This document shows, piece by piece, positions 26,130 through 38,495 of a stretch of DNA of 64,000 nt; the stretch's first letter is position 1, and each line of letters begins with the position of its first letter. The notes beneath the pieces are model-generated. The model ran no database searches and was not told the DNA's origin. It saw only the letters and a list, made by a program, of their open reading frames with translations. The position numbers and the translations under genes are program-made. The stretch is from Lunularia cruciata (Eukaryota > Streptophyta > Marchantiopsida > Lunulariales > Lunulariaceae), in NCBI GenBank assembly GCA_948567375.1, contig OX419755.1:45203001-45267000 (forward strand), in the 5' to 3' direction.

Positions 26130-26545
26130 GTAGGATATAACAAAGAAGACAAGGCTCGTCCTTCCACAAAAAGAAGAAGGACAAGAATATCATTGTGAAA
26201 GACCAAGACCAAGGAGAGAAATAGGAGAATGAAAGCTCACATTGGGACACTTGAATGAGGGAAAACTCCAAATGCCTAGTATGAGCTTTGGCTTTGGTAT
26301 TTATAGGTAGCATACAAGGCACTTGAGAAGCTTCTCAAGAAGCTTCCTTCTAGAAATCACCTAATTGGCATACAAGTTAAGCTAGTTGGAAGCTTCTAGA
26401 AGCTTCCTTCTAGAAGCTCAAGCTAAGCTAGCCGGGAAGCTTCCAAGAAGCTTCTTAGATACTTCCAGAATATTCTAGGCTAAGTTTTCTTATTTGTTAC
26501 TTTGTTAGCACTACTAAATTTATCACTAAACTCCATATTGTCACA
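26130..26545 (-). repeat. family-Y LTR, second copy
   Basis: On the minus strand this starts TGTGACAATATGG (26545) and contains a dense array of AAGCTTC/GAAGCTT palindromes, then a TATAAATA box (near 26300), then a block shared with 4050-4160. It matches the LTR at 3733-4168 in inverted orientation and keeps about 40 bp at its start that the other copy lacks. The lower boundary is approximate. No internal gypsy sequence is recognisable beside it. Confidence 0.6.
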
Positions 26546-27100
26546 ATCATAACATTAGAAGTGGAGTAAGAGAGTGACTCCAAGGGAGAAAAATAGGAGA
26601 AAAATATATTTGGCATGTACTTCTATTTTTAGCAATATGTAGAGTGGTGGTTGCACTATCTATGTCAAGTATGAACATTAACTCTACTTATATTCAAGGA
26701 ATTAAGTAATGTGGAGCTAAAAATGATAGATAAGCATGATAAGAACTAAATTAGAAGTGCACTAAAGAAGAAATGCCTTGTGAAGGAGAAACAATTAATA
26801 TAAACTTATTTCTCTCTAGACTTGTTAATGGATTGATATAATTGATATTGAAAGTCAACTCTTATTCAAACAATAACTTTTATTGTGATGATGGATCCAA
26901 ACAAGAAGTTTGAGTTCAAGATAAATTGTGATATAATAGACCTCAAAAACTAGATGTACTATAACTTGGTTGGAATCACATTGTTGTTGCAACATCCAAG
27001 GTCCTTTTGAAGTTTAGCTACTTCAATACTTCTTTTGCTCTTTGCTTGTATTTTATCTATGTTGGAATTTAGAAGATGGAAGTGGATATATTATCAATGT

Positions 27101-27160
27101 ACTTGGAGATAGAATTATTGATCCATATTATTATATGAATCAATAATTCTATTTCCAAGT
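27101..27160. repeat. 60-nt inverted repeat (hairpin)
   Basis: Two 28-nt arms (27101-27128 and 27133-27160) are reverse complements with two mismatches, separated by the 4-nt loop TATT. The perfect core includes ATAGAATTATTGAT and its complement. It could be a small palindromic element, a small-RNA precursor or a recombination scar. Confidence 0.8.
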
Positions 27161-27470
27161 AAGCCATATACAAAATTTAAGCACTAGAATCAGGACTTTA
27201 AAGAAGATAGCTTCAAGAAGCTATGGGATCTTAAAGATGTCTTTTTGACAAAGAGCTTGGAGACAAGCCATTGTCAACTTTGGAGAAGATAATTATTTCC
27301 TATTATAACATCTTCTAGATTGCTTTTTGGAGTGGAAAATTTAGCAAAAGATCTTTAGCATGTATGAAGAAGGTCAAAACTCAAGTACCAAGTACAAAGC
27401 TCATTAGAGAGCCAAGGAAATACTGAAAGATAAGGCGGCCGTATTGACTTTGAGTCTCAAACCTATAACT

Positions 27471-27660
27471 ATTAAGGACTTATCTTTATACAAGATACTC
27501 AAGGAATACTGGAAGATACAAGGTCTTGTGCATCATGACAAAAAATCCATATGAGTTTCCATAAGCTATGTCTATTAAGGACTTAACCTTATACAAGATA
27601 TTCAAGAAACATTGGAATATAAAAGGTCTTGTGCATCATGACAAAAAATCCATATGAATT
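27471..27660. repeat. tandem duplication, about 103-bp unit
   Basis: ATTAAGGACTT, ATACAAGATA, GGTCTTGTGCATCATGACA and AAAAAATCCATATGA appear in the same order in two adjacent units (starts at 27471 and 27574). Divergence is under about 15 percent by eye. Confidence 0.75.
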
Positions 27661-28787
27661 GGCATAAGCAAGTGACCAAGAAAAGGCAATGAATTTTGTA
27701 CACTCTTTATTATGCAATGAAAATAAATAAGCATTTTATGTCATTTAAGAACTTCTTGTAAGTCATTGTTTCTTTGAACTGTTAAACTATTGACTTACTT
27801 TAATTGGATTAAGATAAACTATAGTCTAATGTAATATTTTTTTTGTACAGGAGGACAAAGATATCAAAAAGAAGCTTGAAAGAGTGAGTGCATGAAAGAG
27901 GAACTCCAAAGCTAGGGCTTTTCATGAAAAAGTGAAGGAACTAGTTGTAAATCCAAATCTTATAAGTTTGTCATTCTTTTGGCTTTCATTCAATTGTATA
28001 AGAATGCAAAAGCTTAGAAAGAAGAGGACTGTGCATGGTGTACTTGAAGACATGTTCAAGGAGTAGATCTACCAATTAGATAGAGCTAGGATTAGGATAT
28101 TTGATCACTTCATTTCTTAACTGAAGGCTTTTTCTTTAACTAAAGAAGGATTTAATAACACCATACAACTATACCTTGGCAATTGTAGATATCCCAAATA
28201 TCTATAACACAAAGGAGTGAAACCACCATGATAACAATCACTTTGTAAATGATGATAGTTTTGATATGTTGATTGGTTGAATGATAGGTTGTCTAGTTCT
28301 ATGCAAGTAAAAGCATTAAAATATTGGGCATTATCATTTTTTACTCCTACAAATTAGTTCTTTGTTTTGTGATAAGGCTTTCAGGGCCAGTATATTTTTT
28401 TGATCATATGATTTGGTAATTAATTTTTATTTGCTCTTTTTTTGCAAGTAAAAAATATATACTTCTGGTCAGTTTTTTTGGGTTATGTGCATAAACGGAC
28501 TAAATTTTTGCATATATCGATAAAGAAGCTAGTATAAAACACTTGGAGAATTACAGATCAACTACCAATATAGGTACTTGATGATTAGGTACTCGAGAAA
28601 GTAGAAGATGAGGTTTATGAGTAATTTTGTATTTGTATATAATGATAGTAATGTAGAACAAATTATTCAATTGAAGGTGTGCTTCCTTGCAAAAGCTAAA
28701 ATATCGGATGATGGGCTGTACTTGAATATTTATCAAAATTATCAAGCTTAAAGTTTTTCCTTATCATCATGCTTTCCAGATCTAAGG

Positions 28788-28975
28788 ATGGTATGTTGGA
28801 CCTTTGTTCTAGCAAGGAGATTATTTTTCTTTGTGCAATCTACTTGGTATGTAAAGAGGATCAATAGAGTTAAATACAATCTACGGATGGTGTGTTTGAC
28901 CTTTGTTCTTATAGTGGGTTATTTTCCTTTCTGCAATCTAACTTGGTACAAACGGAGGATCTATAGAAAATTAGA
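28788..28975. repeat. tandem duplication, about 98-bp unit
   Basis: GGATGGTATGTTGGACCTTTG at the start of unit 1 recurs as a close variant at about 28886. The following TTATTTT...CTTT, GCAATCTA, CTTGGTA and GAGGATC blocks repeat in the same order. Confidence 0.7.
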
Positions 28976-30470
28976 TAGGAATTGTTGTCTTTGTTTTAGA
29001 AAGTGGCTTTTAACATCCCCATTTTACTAACAATGGTAGACAACATCATTGAAAAAGTTTTATAAGCAACAAGGTCTTGATGATGAGATGCATATTATTG
29101 TAACACATAACTAGATGAGGTAGCCCATATCAACGTAACAAAAACCATATTGCATACCACCAGTGAAGTGGAGATTGTGAGCATTGCACCCCACATATAA
29201 TGTTGAGGTAGAGCATGAGGAAGAAGCTCTATAAGAAGGAGTGGAGCAAAAGGAGACATAGCTAGCTAGATAGAGTCGTTGAAAATTATTTTTATTGAGA
29301 TTTCCCTTTATTAATATAATATGTTCCAGTCTGATTTCAATTTTTATCTTTTAATATCTCTGTATCTCTTTTTGGATGAGAAAATATTGAAAAAAGCTCT
29401 TATTTCTTTTTGAATTGTTATGCTTAAAATGTAATTCTATTATAAGCATCCAATATTTAAGTAATATTAGGAAATTTTTTAGTAATAATATATTAAAATT
29501 AAATTTCATTTTCACTTTTCCATTTTACATTGTGCCAACACAAACATGCACTTAGCATCCAAACCTATTTTTAAATACTTTGTGTTAATTTGTAAAATGT
29601 TGAATATGCTTGAAATCATGGATATTTATTTTTCATTGCTTTTTTTTTGTATTTGCTTGAAAAGTGTAGAGATGACAAAATAGACAGATTTTTTTAATAC
29701 TATAAATGGACACTGACTTATATATATCCAACCATAAATAGTGATGACTTGTTTTTCTTTAGACAAGTCATTAAAATTCTCTCAAAGATCCAAAATTTAC
29801 CATGCAATATAAATGAAATACCTAAATCCAACTATTTTAAGGATCAATGAAAAGAGTTAAGTTGAAAACCAAATTTTGATAAGTTTGGTGAAACAAGTGA
29901 ATTGAATTGCTGACTACAGAACTGAGAGGCTGCTCAGAAGTTGATAAGGAAATATATAACCATACCAGTTAATTTTATATTATTTTAATTATTTTGAAAA
30001 AATATGAAGTATTCGTTTCAAAGTCCATTTTAGCATGAACCTTTCACTGTCAGTAATCGAAATTACTGAAGTACTATGATCTTGAAAAGGTTCTATGCAT
30101 AAAGTCTACGTCAAGTGGAATAGAGCATACCTATTCTTTTAATACTTGTACGGACTAGTTTTATGAGTCTTTCCCAAAATCCTTTAAAAAGAAATGTGAA
30201 ATTTTAGTGGTTTTAACAAAAGGAGAGGATATTATATTTAATATTCACCCAGACCAGGAGTACAACTTTCCACCACGGCAATTAGGCATGCTTATATGAC
30301 TAAAATATACGATATAAATTAGCATCTTAGTAGTCTTCTAATAGAAAGAGAAGCCAATACTCCGAACATAGGTGTAGAATATAGACCAAATCTTCAAATG
30401 GTACAAATAATTAACTTTATGATCTTAAGTTGGACCCTTTCCAATTTCAATGGAATAAACTTTTTCAAAT

Positions 30471-33283
30471 TTCGTGAATCTTGGAGGTAGAAGCTTTAAT
30501 AAAACTTCAATAGCAACAGACGTTTGTTTCAAGCGCGCAATTTTAGCACTTACTTTACAGACTACAGTGAGTCTAACGGTGTTTGGGGAGCCACGAGACT
30601 CGCTGATACTATTTTGGGAAGATTTAAAAGGTCACTATGGAAAAAGAACAATTGCATGCATCTAACAGTCATCTTTGCTGGAGGTAGTAGTGCAATCACG
30701 GTAGAGATGTTCCTAAATAATTACAAATGGGTTACAAGCTGCATCAATCAAAGTCTTTCAGACAACTCATGATGGTCACGTCAAACTCGATGTTAGCAAT
30801 CCTTTCTCATTGAATATATTGAAGGATTTTTGATATTTTGATATCGACCAAACAAAAATATCCTAACTTCTGATAGACGTATAGATGCAGCATCCGTAAA
30901 ATTCTCTTACTGCTCAGTTTCACCGGCTTTCAAACTTTAAAGCGCTCACACTACAAAGCACTCCATATATTTGATAATGATTGCAAAGGTTCTTTACAGA
31001 AAGAAGGTGGTTCGTCGGGAAAAGAATGATGCACAATAACTAATCAGTACAAAGATCTCATGATGGGTTTTCTTTGACTAACATTTACTCTCTGGCTACG
31101 CTGAAGTCAAGAGCTCCTCGATAAATCAACCTAACAGGTTTGCCTCCCTTTTCTACAACTCATGCCCCCATCCGTATTTATTTTCCAGGCGGTGACTACA
31201 ATTGAAAGACGCTGGTACATTAGCAACCATCAGACACATCTGAAAAATTGGATTCAGGACACCATAGCTGTTTTGTTGAAAGAGCAATGAACCTTTGTGC
31301 ATTCATGTGCTGTGATCACACCTCTGGTCCATTTGACAAGGTAAATCAATTACAGAAGGACTGCTTCAATGATCTTTGCTTGCCACGCTAGTTGATACTA
31401 AGCATGTCTGCTTAGGATGATGCAACGGGCTTGATCATTCGAAATCCATTCATTCACCTCAACCAGAGCATCTACAGCAGCGGACTAATCAGTCACTATC
31501 TGAACTTGAAAAGTTGGACGATAATGGTCCCTCTACAGCGCAGTCAGTCTTACTTCTGCAAGATAAAGTATGATATTCTCCTTCGCCCTGTCCTCTTCAC
31601 AGGAGGAAACCACGTGCCATAGGGTGGAGCTGTCCTTGCAAGCAACGAAAGTATATCGGTGTGTAAACCTGGACCAGATATTTACAGTGTTGATCTCGTC
31701 GAAGCGAAGTCAAGCGGATTGGGGCGAGTTGAATCTACTCGGACATTAGAGGTAGAGTAGAGTACGGTAGTGTATTACAGAGAATTGCAGAAGCTCAGGC
31801 ATGGGATGCGAGATAAAGCAGCGATGGAGTGTCAGATGACGAAGAGGACGGAGGAGCTGGCCGAACTAGGATACCGTGCATGGCATAATGAAGGTGATGA
31901 GAAAAGGAGATGGACTCATTGCAAAAGCTTGTGTGGAGAAAAGAAGAAAGCCAACGCACAAGCGACACATGCTTTTCTGTCAGATTGTACTGGGTACGGT
32001 TCCAGCTTGTACTGACGAGATTCATGATCGATTTTCATGTTCACTTGTTGTACACAGCCAAATTTTTAACGTATTCTGGACTGCTAGCTGCTGCGTAATT
32101 AGAGCAAGACTGAAGCAATGTGTTGCCGCAGCAGGAGCTACGAGTTGTACAGTTCAATCCGAATCAATTAACGTTCCTCAGTTGTCCCGATGAGCTAGAG
32201 ATAACAGTGTTCTCATGATTTTCTGTGGCGTTCTAGTCATGCCAGAATTTTCCCTCGAAACTTCTGGTTACTGCCTCATTTTCAAATCTTTACAGTAGTC
32301 TAATCTTTACGTGTTTGCATTCTCGACATGGAAGTGGAAGTGGCGAAACTTCTACGCTACTGGCGATAAGGAGTAGAAGCTGAGAGTATTGAGGGTAAGA
32401 CAAAATAAAACCAGGACTACGGCTAGTTTGTGAGATGGACACATTAAAGCTGTACCACGATCTCGCACTGTCCTACTTTTGAGATTCTAGAAACTCTACA
32501 AGTAACTTCTGCGCAGATGTCCATGCTCAGGTTCCGAGAAGCAAGGAATAATTGTAGCTTCTTGGTAAAATTCCCTCATCTAAAGTAGATCTGGAGAGGA
32601 TGAGATTGCAAAGTCTGCAACTGAAATTGTGGTTCTCGCATGTCGAATGAAAGTAATGCTTAAAGGGTGAGGCGGGACTTTCAAGTCACGCTGTAGTCCG
32701 TGTCTTGATACGGAACAGGATCCATCGGAAAGATTGAAGTGATTGCTAGTGACGTATCGGAAGACCTACGGACTTGTAATTGTCATTAGGAGCTAAATCA
32801 TCTTCAGAGATATATGGTTTTCACTCAACGTGCATTTCCCAATTGTAGTAGCGTGTGCTGGTGTCATTGAAGTTCTTTCCTTCGGGTCCACCTACTACTA
32901 GGTGGTGAATAAATGGCAGCTCTACCTTTACTAGATAGCTGTAAAACCATGAGACTTTCTTTCCTCACTTTCTCACCTAAGTTGCTTATTCGCCGTTGGA
33001 AGCAAACGGTGGATGCTCTCTCTTCCTATTACGGCTCAGGACTGAATGAATGAATGAATGTTCCATGAAGTATCTTACGTGCGATATTGCAGATCAGTAG
33101 GGCAATGAGCGCATTAAGGTTAAGCTTCACAGAGCACAAAACACTTGCGTAGTCGACTACGTGAAGTATAGCTTGCCTCTCAATATGGAGCTGCTGACTG
33201 TCTGGCTTTTCTTTGTATCACCCTCGTCGTTCTGCTGACTGCTTCAAAACTCATAACATTGATTGAAACTCGTTAAATGTGGG
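30471..33283. other. upstream region of the UPF0496-like gene, no coding frame supported
   Basis: Composition is host-like. Frames at 30474-30772, 31431-31622 and 31770-32193 are short, overlap other frames and show no family motif. I do not annotate them as genes. A (GAAT)n microsatellite lies at 33043-33060, about 220 bp before the start codon. A 5' UTR and promoter presumably lie in the last kilobase, but I see no clear TATA box. Confidence 0.4.
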
Positions 33284-34327
33284 ATGACGCTGCAACTTGG
33301 AGGAAGAAAAATGCAGACCAGGTATAGTGTCGGCACGCGGCCATATGAATTTGGGGACTTCAGCTTGGGGACAGTAGACGAGGAGTTTGTGAGCGCGAGC
33401 TGTTCTTCTTCCAGTTACGTAAACAACGAAGTTCTACTGAACAGGTTGACAAAGTCGATACACTCTGCTTCCAAGAATTTCGCACAATGGATGTCGGTGA
33501 CCACTCTGTTGCAGGAGAAGGACAAGCAGGTCCTGAGCATGCTCTTAAGGATTCACAAGAAAAATTCGGGGTGGCTCTCTCAGAAAGCCCTGACGGGATA
33601 TATGAGTGCCCAGCTCTTCTACAGCTTGAACACCCTCAAGTTCTACAAGTGGTTGGGAAACAGTATAAAGAGAGTAGAGGCAGGGAACGATCGTACCATG
33701 TGCATGGTCATGCAGCTCTTATCTGCACCCGAGCCCCCGTCTCTCAACGAGGTCAAACATGTCCTGCGAGTGCTGAGGAAGCACAGGGCGGACACCAAGA
33801 CTTGTAAGGAAGACTTCTCGTGGGCTTTTGACACGGCTTGGACAGGATACAGCCTGCTTTTGGATAAGATTTCCCTCGAGGAGAGGAGATTAGATGAGCA
33901 TAAGCTGAGACAAGGATTTAAAGGAGGGGCGATTATGCTTAAATTCTTGCGAGGTTTATCGTGTACTCAAGCTTGTTATCAGTTGCACACCGTCCAGCCT
34001 ATTACAGACGAAGAGAAGTCTCTGGATGAAGTTCTGTGCCTCGACAAAGTATTGTCTCTCGAATTTTCGTTTCCTTCTCCTATGCTGGACTTGCTCATTC
34101 GAGTGCTGAAAAAAAAAGCAAAAGAGCAGAAGGGAGGAGAAATCGAGGATGAACTCTCAGAAGTTGGCTGCATTCAAGCCCTGGTAGAGGCCGTGAAGAG
34201 TGAAGAAACCCATTTCTCTTCTCTTCTGCTGCAACTGAAGCATCACGTGATGCAATGTTTTCATTCGGTCAGAGGCCTGCATACTCAGATTCTTCAACTA
34301 CAACGGCCGCTTCCCGACAGCTTGTAG
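33284..34327 (+). CDS. UPF0496/DUF677-like protein (tentative)
   Basis: An uninterrupted single-exon frame of 347 residues runs from the first ATG (33284) to TAG. An in-frame TTG upstream at 33263 is not a likely start, and a second ATG lies at 33311. The protein is mostly helical. Residues of about 90-230 follow the UPF0496 layout: a helix like LFYSLNTLKFYKWLGNSIKR, a central spacer, KEDFSWAFDTAWTGYSLLLD, and a charged helix LEERRLDEHKL. The membrane hairpin common after that helix in UPF0496 proteins is not evident, and a Lys/Glu-rich segment follows near residue 275. BYPASS1/ROH1-type proteins are the main alternative. The gene itself is well supported by length and codon use. The family call is moderate. 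The function of such proteins is poorly known. Confidence 0.7.
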   Translation: MTLQLGGRKMQTRYSVGTRPYEFGDFSLGTVDEEFVSASCSSSSYVNNEVLLNRLTKSIHSASKNFAQWMSVTTLLQEKDKQVLSMLLRIHKKNSGWLSQKALTGYMSAQLFYSLNTLKFYKWLGNSIKRVEAGNDRTMCMVMQLLSAPEPPSLNEVKHVLRVLRKHRADTKTCKEDFSWAFDTAWTGYSLLLDKISLEERRLDEHKLRQGFKGGAIMLKFLRGLSCTQACYQLHTVQPITDEEKSLDEVLCLDKVLSLEFSFPSPMLDLLIRVLKKKAKEQKGGEIEDELSEVGCIQALVEAVKSEETHFSSLLLQLKHHVMQCFHSVRGLHTQILQLQRPLPDSL

Positions 34328-35700
34328 CTAGTCGTTAACCTGTTGCCATCTCTGATGTTGGTGAGCAACTGACTTAGTCAAAACTACCTCATTTTTTGTC
34401 GCTGCATGCGCACTTCAGGCTGCAGGAAGTCCAAACTGGTTATCACGCAGAGCTTGCTAAGATAGATAAGGGTTAGCATTACTTGGTGACGACCAAGAAT
34501 AACTTCTTTCGCCTTAGAATCGACCATCTGACAAACATACAGAGGGTAGCTGATTTTTCAAAACTGTAGCATTTAGTTTGTACTCTGCACCAGCTCTAGC
34601 TTGTTCCTTTCAATGGTAAACACTACACCGTACTCTGGATTCTTAAAGATGTAATTAATATATGACGCTGAACTAAAGTAGAGAAGCAAGTTTTGTGGAG
34701 CCCTGGTTTATAACACCAGCCTCTGGCGCTAGCGCAAGTACTGTACATGAATAGCGTATCATGTTCCTTGATTCCTTGAGTGCAATTTATATCAATCGAC
34801 CGAAGATCTAGGATTGTGAAGATACTAAGTGGACTTCCTTCCTGGTCTGTCATTTCGGCAAGGTTGTGCTATGTGGCAAATGATTGTAAACTGGTATCTT
34901 GTTCGTTTGCACCACCCACGAGATGCATTTTGATCGATTTTTGTCCTCCCTGTCGATCGCATTAGGTGCCTTTATGTGCATTCTTGCTTCTCGCAACTTG
35001 CAACTCTCATTCTAGACCTGAATTTTCTACTCTACCGACCATATTTGATAATCAAACACAGGCATTCATTTTTGCAGGTCTGAAGATGCCTTTGCAGATT
35101 TAAGATGGTGAATGTGATTTCGTCATTGAGGAGATTAAACTTGGTGTATCGTGATTGCCTGGGCCCTTTGTTCAAGCTGTGATACGACGATGCAATCATG
35201 CTATCTTGTAAGCAAATAGACCAGCACTCCCAGGTCGGTGGTATGAGGAATCTAAACTTTGTCAACTCTCCTGTTCCGGTGTTCTTTCTCCAGCCATGTC
35301 CACCACAAGTTAATCAGTCGTCTACTATATACCATAAGGTATGATCAACAGACAAAAGCTTGCCCGTGAAGTTTAGAAACTTTGCATACATGTACCTGAA
35401 TACCTGCATAAAGACACAGAGCAGTCCATTGTTTGTTATTCTATGTTAAACTCTATGGCAACCTTTCTGAGGTTGCCAACTTTTCGCCTGGTACTCTGAA
35501 TGTGCCGGTCCAGAATTCAGTCTCCTTCCCCCACCTCAAAAGCCTATGAGGAGAGGGGAGGATTGCGCCTGCACACAGCAGTGACCAGTTAGTGGTCTCC
35601 CCGAACTTTGTCAGCTTTGAGAGTGCTTGTTGGGTAAGGTGTCTCAACAAGCACTCCACTTGTTCATTTTAACCTAAGTGATAGACTAGACCAGCATCTC
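34328..35700. other. 3' flank of the UPF0496-like gene, no gene recognised
   Basis: Host-like composition continues to about 35700. Frames at 34623-34853 (-), 35032-35265 (-) and 35453-35659 (-) lack recognisable motifs. The last ends in a perfect 12-bp inverted repeat. Confidence 0.4.
35621..35656. repeat. hairpin, 12-bp perfect stem
   Basis: GAGTGCTTGTTG (35621-35632) and its exact reverse complement (35645-35656) flank a 12-nt loop. There is no poly-T tail. It may be a recombination scar or a footprint, and its function is unknown. Confidence 0.6.
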
Positions 35701-36221
35701 TTCATGCCGTATGTGTATCTTTTCTTGCTTCCCTTTGTTGTGATATTGTTCATCCATTTGCAATCCAACTCAAATTCAGTATGCCGCAACATACCTTTTC
35801 AGTTTGCCACCGTAACCTAGTTAGAAGAAGAGAAGTACGATACACTGCCTTAAGCAATTGTGGAGATCTAGTTATAGAAGTTTTCCCATGAACCGGCTTT
35901 GTTAGAAATATTTTTATATGATGCTTTGAATTTTGTAAATTATAAATTCTGACAAAGTTATGAGATTTTTAAAGCTACAGTGGGTTGACATTAGGGTAAT
36001 CAATCGTATGCCTGGAACTCCTTGATTCTTATCGATTTGGGGAAATTAAAACTCTTATTCTATGTATAGAATCCGAGAAAACTCCTTTCTTCTTCTAACA
36101 CTAAATATTAGATCATCCTATTTTATATCTTTTTCATTTTATTCATAGAACTCTAAAATTATTGCATCCCATAAAATATATGATATTGACGGGATATATT
36201 TGAAATAGATTGATTTTCATT

Positions 36222-36273
36222 TAGATTCTTATCTTCAAAGAATTCTCATCTTCACCATGAAGATAAGAATCTA
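36222..36273. repeat. hairpin, 15-bp perfect stem
   Basis: TAGATTCTTATCTTC (36222-36236) pairs with its exact reverse complement (36259-36273) around a 22-nt loop that itself contains a partial CTTC/GAAG repeat. Confidence 0.6.
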
Positions 36274-38450
36274 TTAATCTTAGAGGAAATATAAACTAAT
36301 CAGGTAAGTATGATTCAATATTTTATTTGGTACAAAAAGATGTATTCAACCATCACTAGATAAGTATGTTTTACTAAAAAATAAAATAAAATATATGGAG
36401 TATTTTGAATGTTCAATATTCTTATGAAACTCTTTTAGATCCTTATCTACTAATTTGATGGTGGTGGTTTTCAAGTCTGTAATTTTTTTTGGAGTCATTT
36501 ATAGCAGTTGTTGGGTAAAGTAACTTATCTCTAGATTCAATAATTTATAAATTGCTAAATTAGAGTTTTATAGGACAGCTACAAAAAATTAATTTCAATT
36601 TAACCTCTCAACGAGAGCGGTTGGGATTATTAAATGCCACTACTTAATACATTTTATGTAGTTCATTTGTGCAATTCTAAGAATGAGAAATTTCTCCATT
36701 GAGCAAATAATGGAGAAAAGTAAAATAATAACTTATCTTATTCTAAATTATGCATTGGATTCCAATGGAACAACAATGTAATTATATAAATAGTGCAAAA
36801 TCTCTTTCATCTTATGTTAAGATGTATATTGGATTAGAGGAGGATTATAATGAAAAATTTATCATCAATAAGTTATATAAATACTCATAGAAAACATATA
36901 AATGATAAATCTTATAAATGTTTTGCTAGCAAATGTAATTTAAGTCTATATTATCAAAGAGAGAAATATATTAAAATAACTAAATCTTTTTGTAATGTAT
37001 GATATATATGTTACTACTCCATATTACAATGGTTGTACAAGAGTTAAAAATGGAATATTAGCATAGAAACTAATATAAAATTAGCAAAATTATTGAAATA
37101 AATTGACTTAGAAAATTCAAAGATGGTGAAACAATAACTTTGAATGAAAAAGAATTCCCTATATCAATCACACTCTCCACATTCTCATACTCATGCTTGG
37201 GTTCAAGTGGATGTACTTCTAGGTAGAGCACTTGTTATTCAAATTTAATTCAGAAATATTATTTGATATAATAGTTTTTAAAATCAGAATCAAATATAAG
37301 ATTTATCAAAGTATAGATATATAAATAGATAGATAAATATAGACTTCTTATATTTTTAACTCCCTCATTCTTGTAGCTTTCTTGTTTGACTATCTAAGTT
37401 TGAGTAGAGAATTTGGACAGAGAGAGGTGTAGTAATTGTGTTGTGATATAAGACAAGTGGTTGTAATATTTATAGGTATTATCATATATAATTCCTTTTT
37501 AGTCAAAGAGACCTCATTATATGGACAATTAACGACATTAAATATATCCTAGATAAGATTGATTATGTTAGGTGAATAAATAATGAATTAGTGCTAAATG
37601 GTGAGCATCAAAAAAAGATGTATAAATGTTTGGTATGAGGTTTGAGATATATTTTACCTTTCTTGCACTATGAATGGAGTTGAATGCTAAGGAATGTTAA
37701 GGAAGTAATGTTAATAGAGGAGTTGTATCATCTATCAATAGATAGAGTTTGAATGTTATTATTAGAGGACAGGTGGAAGAATAGGAAGATTTTCTGAAAG
37801 AAATCTGTGTACTAAGAGATTTAAGAAGACACCAAAAGTAATAAGACAAGATCTTTGGATTTAGTAGAAAGAACTATGTTAAGAATGAACTCTTGTCATG
37901 GAGTTGCAAAACAAGCAAAGAAGTTGAATACGCTAATAAATTTGCAATTTTGACTATGAATCCTTTTCACTTTACTTATTAAACCAACTAAGGAGGTTAT
38001 TATCTTAAGATTCATGCAAGTTTATCACAATTTTGAAAGTTAGTCTTACTAATGTAACTCCCCTTGCCAATATAGTTATACTTGATGCCTTCTAAAGTCA
38101 AGATTCCTGAATACAAAAGAAAATAATCTGGAACAATTTATTAGTAAAGATAAAATTTTGGATTGAGATCTATATTTATCTATGGATAAATAAAGATCAG
38201 CTCCTTTAATAAACACTAACCTAAGTTTCTCTAATATGCATCAAGGAACCTAGTATTAATTGCAAAGTGTTCATCAATGCATTTGATTGATGTAAAATCA
38301 CTTATTTAAAGAAATGTACTCTAGAAAATGCCAAATACTAGATTTTATAACTTAAGATGAGATTAAGATGAGATTATTATATTTAAAGAAGTAGAAAATA
38401 ATTTCTTTACAATAAAGTTACAAATCAACAAAGCTAAAATGCCTAGAGTT

Positions 38451-38495
38451 CTCACTATGTTTTACATTTATGTTTATGGTTAAAAACATAGTGAG
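38451..38495. repeat. hairpin, 13-bp perfect stem
   Basis: CTCACTATGTTTT (38451-38463) pairs with AAAACATAGTGAG (38483-38495) around a 19-nt loop. Confidence 0.6.

Larger units (their letters stand above)
26546..30470. other. AT-rich intergenic stretch with local duplications
   Basis: No gene recognised. The stretch contains a 60-nt hairpin (27101-27160) and two separate tandem duplications (27471-27660 and 28788-28975), listed on their own. The frames at 28551-28745 (-) and 28788-29030 (+) lack motifs, and the second is formed by the tandem duplication. Confidence 0.4.

Noticed and set aside
30474-32193. Short open frames upstream of the UPF0496-like gene
   Set aside because: No motif, overlapping frames on the same or both strands, and no splice model that joins them to the downstream gene.
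33487-33834. Overlapping frames inside the UPF0496-like gene (33487-33807 +, 33643-33834 -)
   Set aside because: Shadows of the 347-codon frame, with no independent features.
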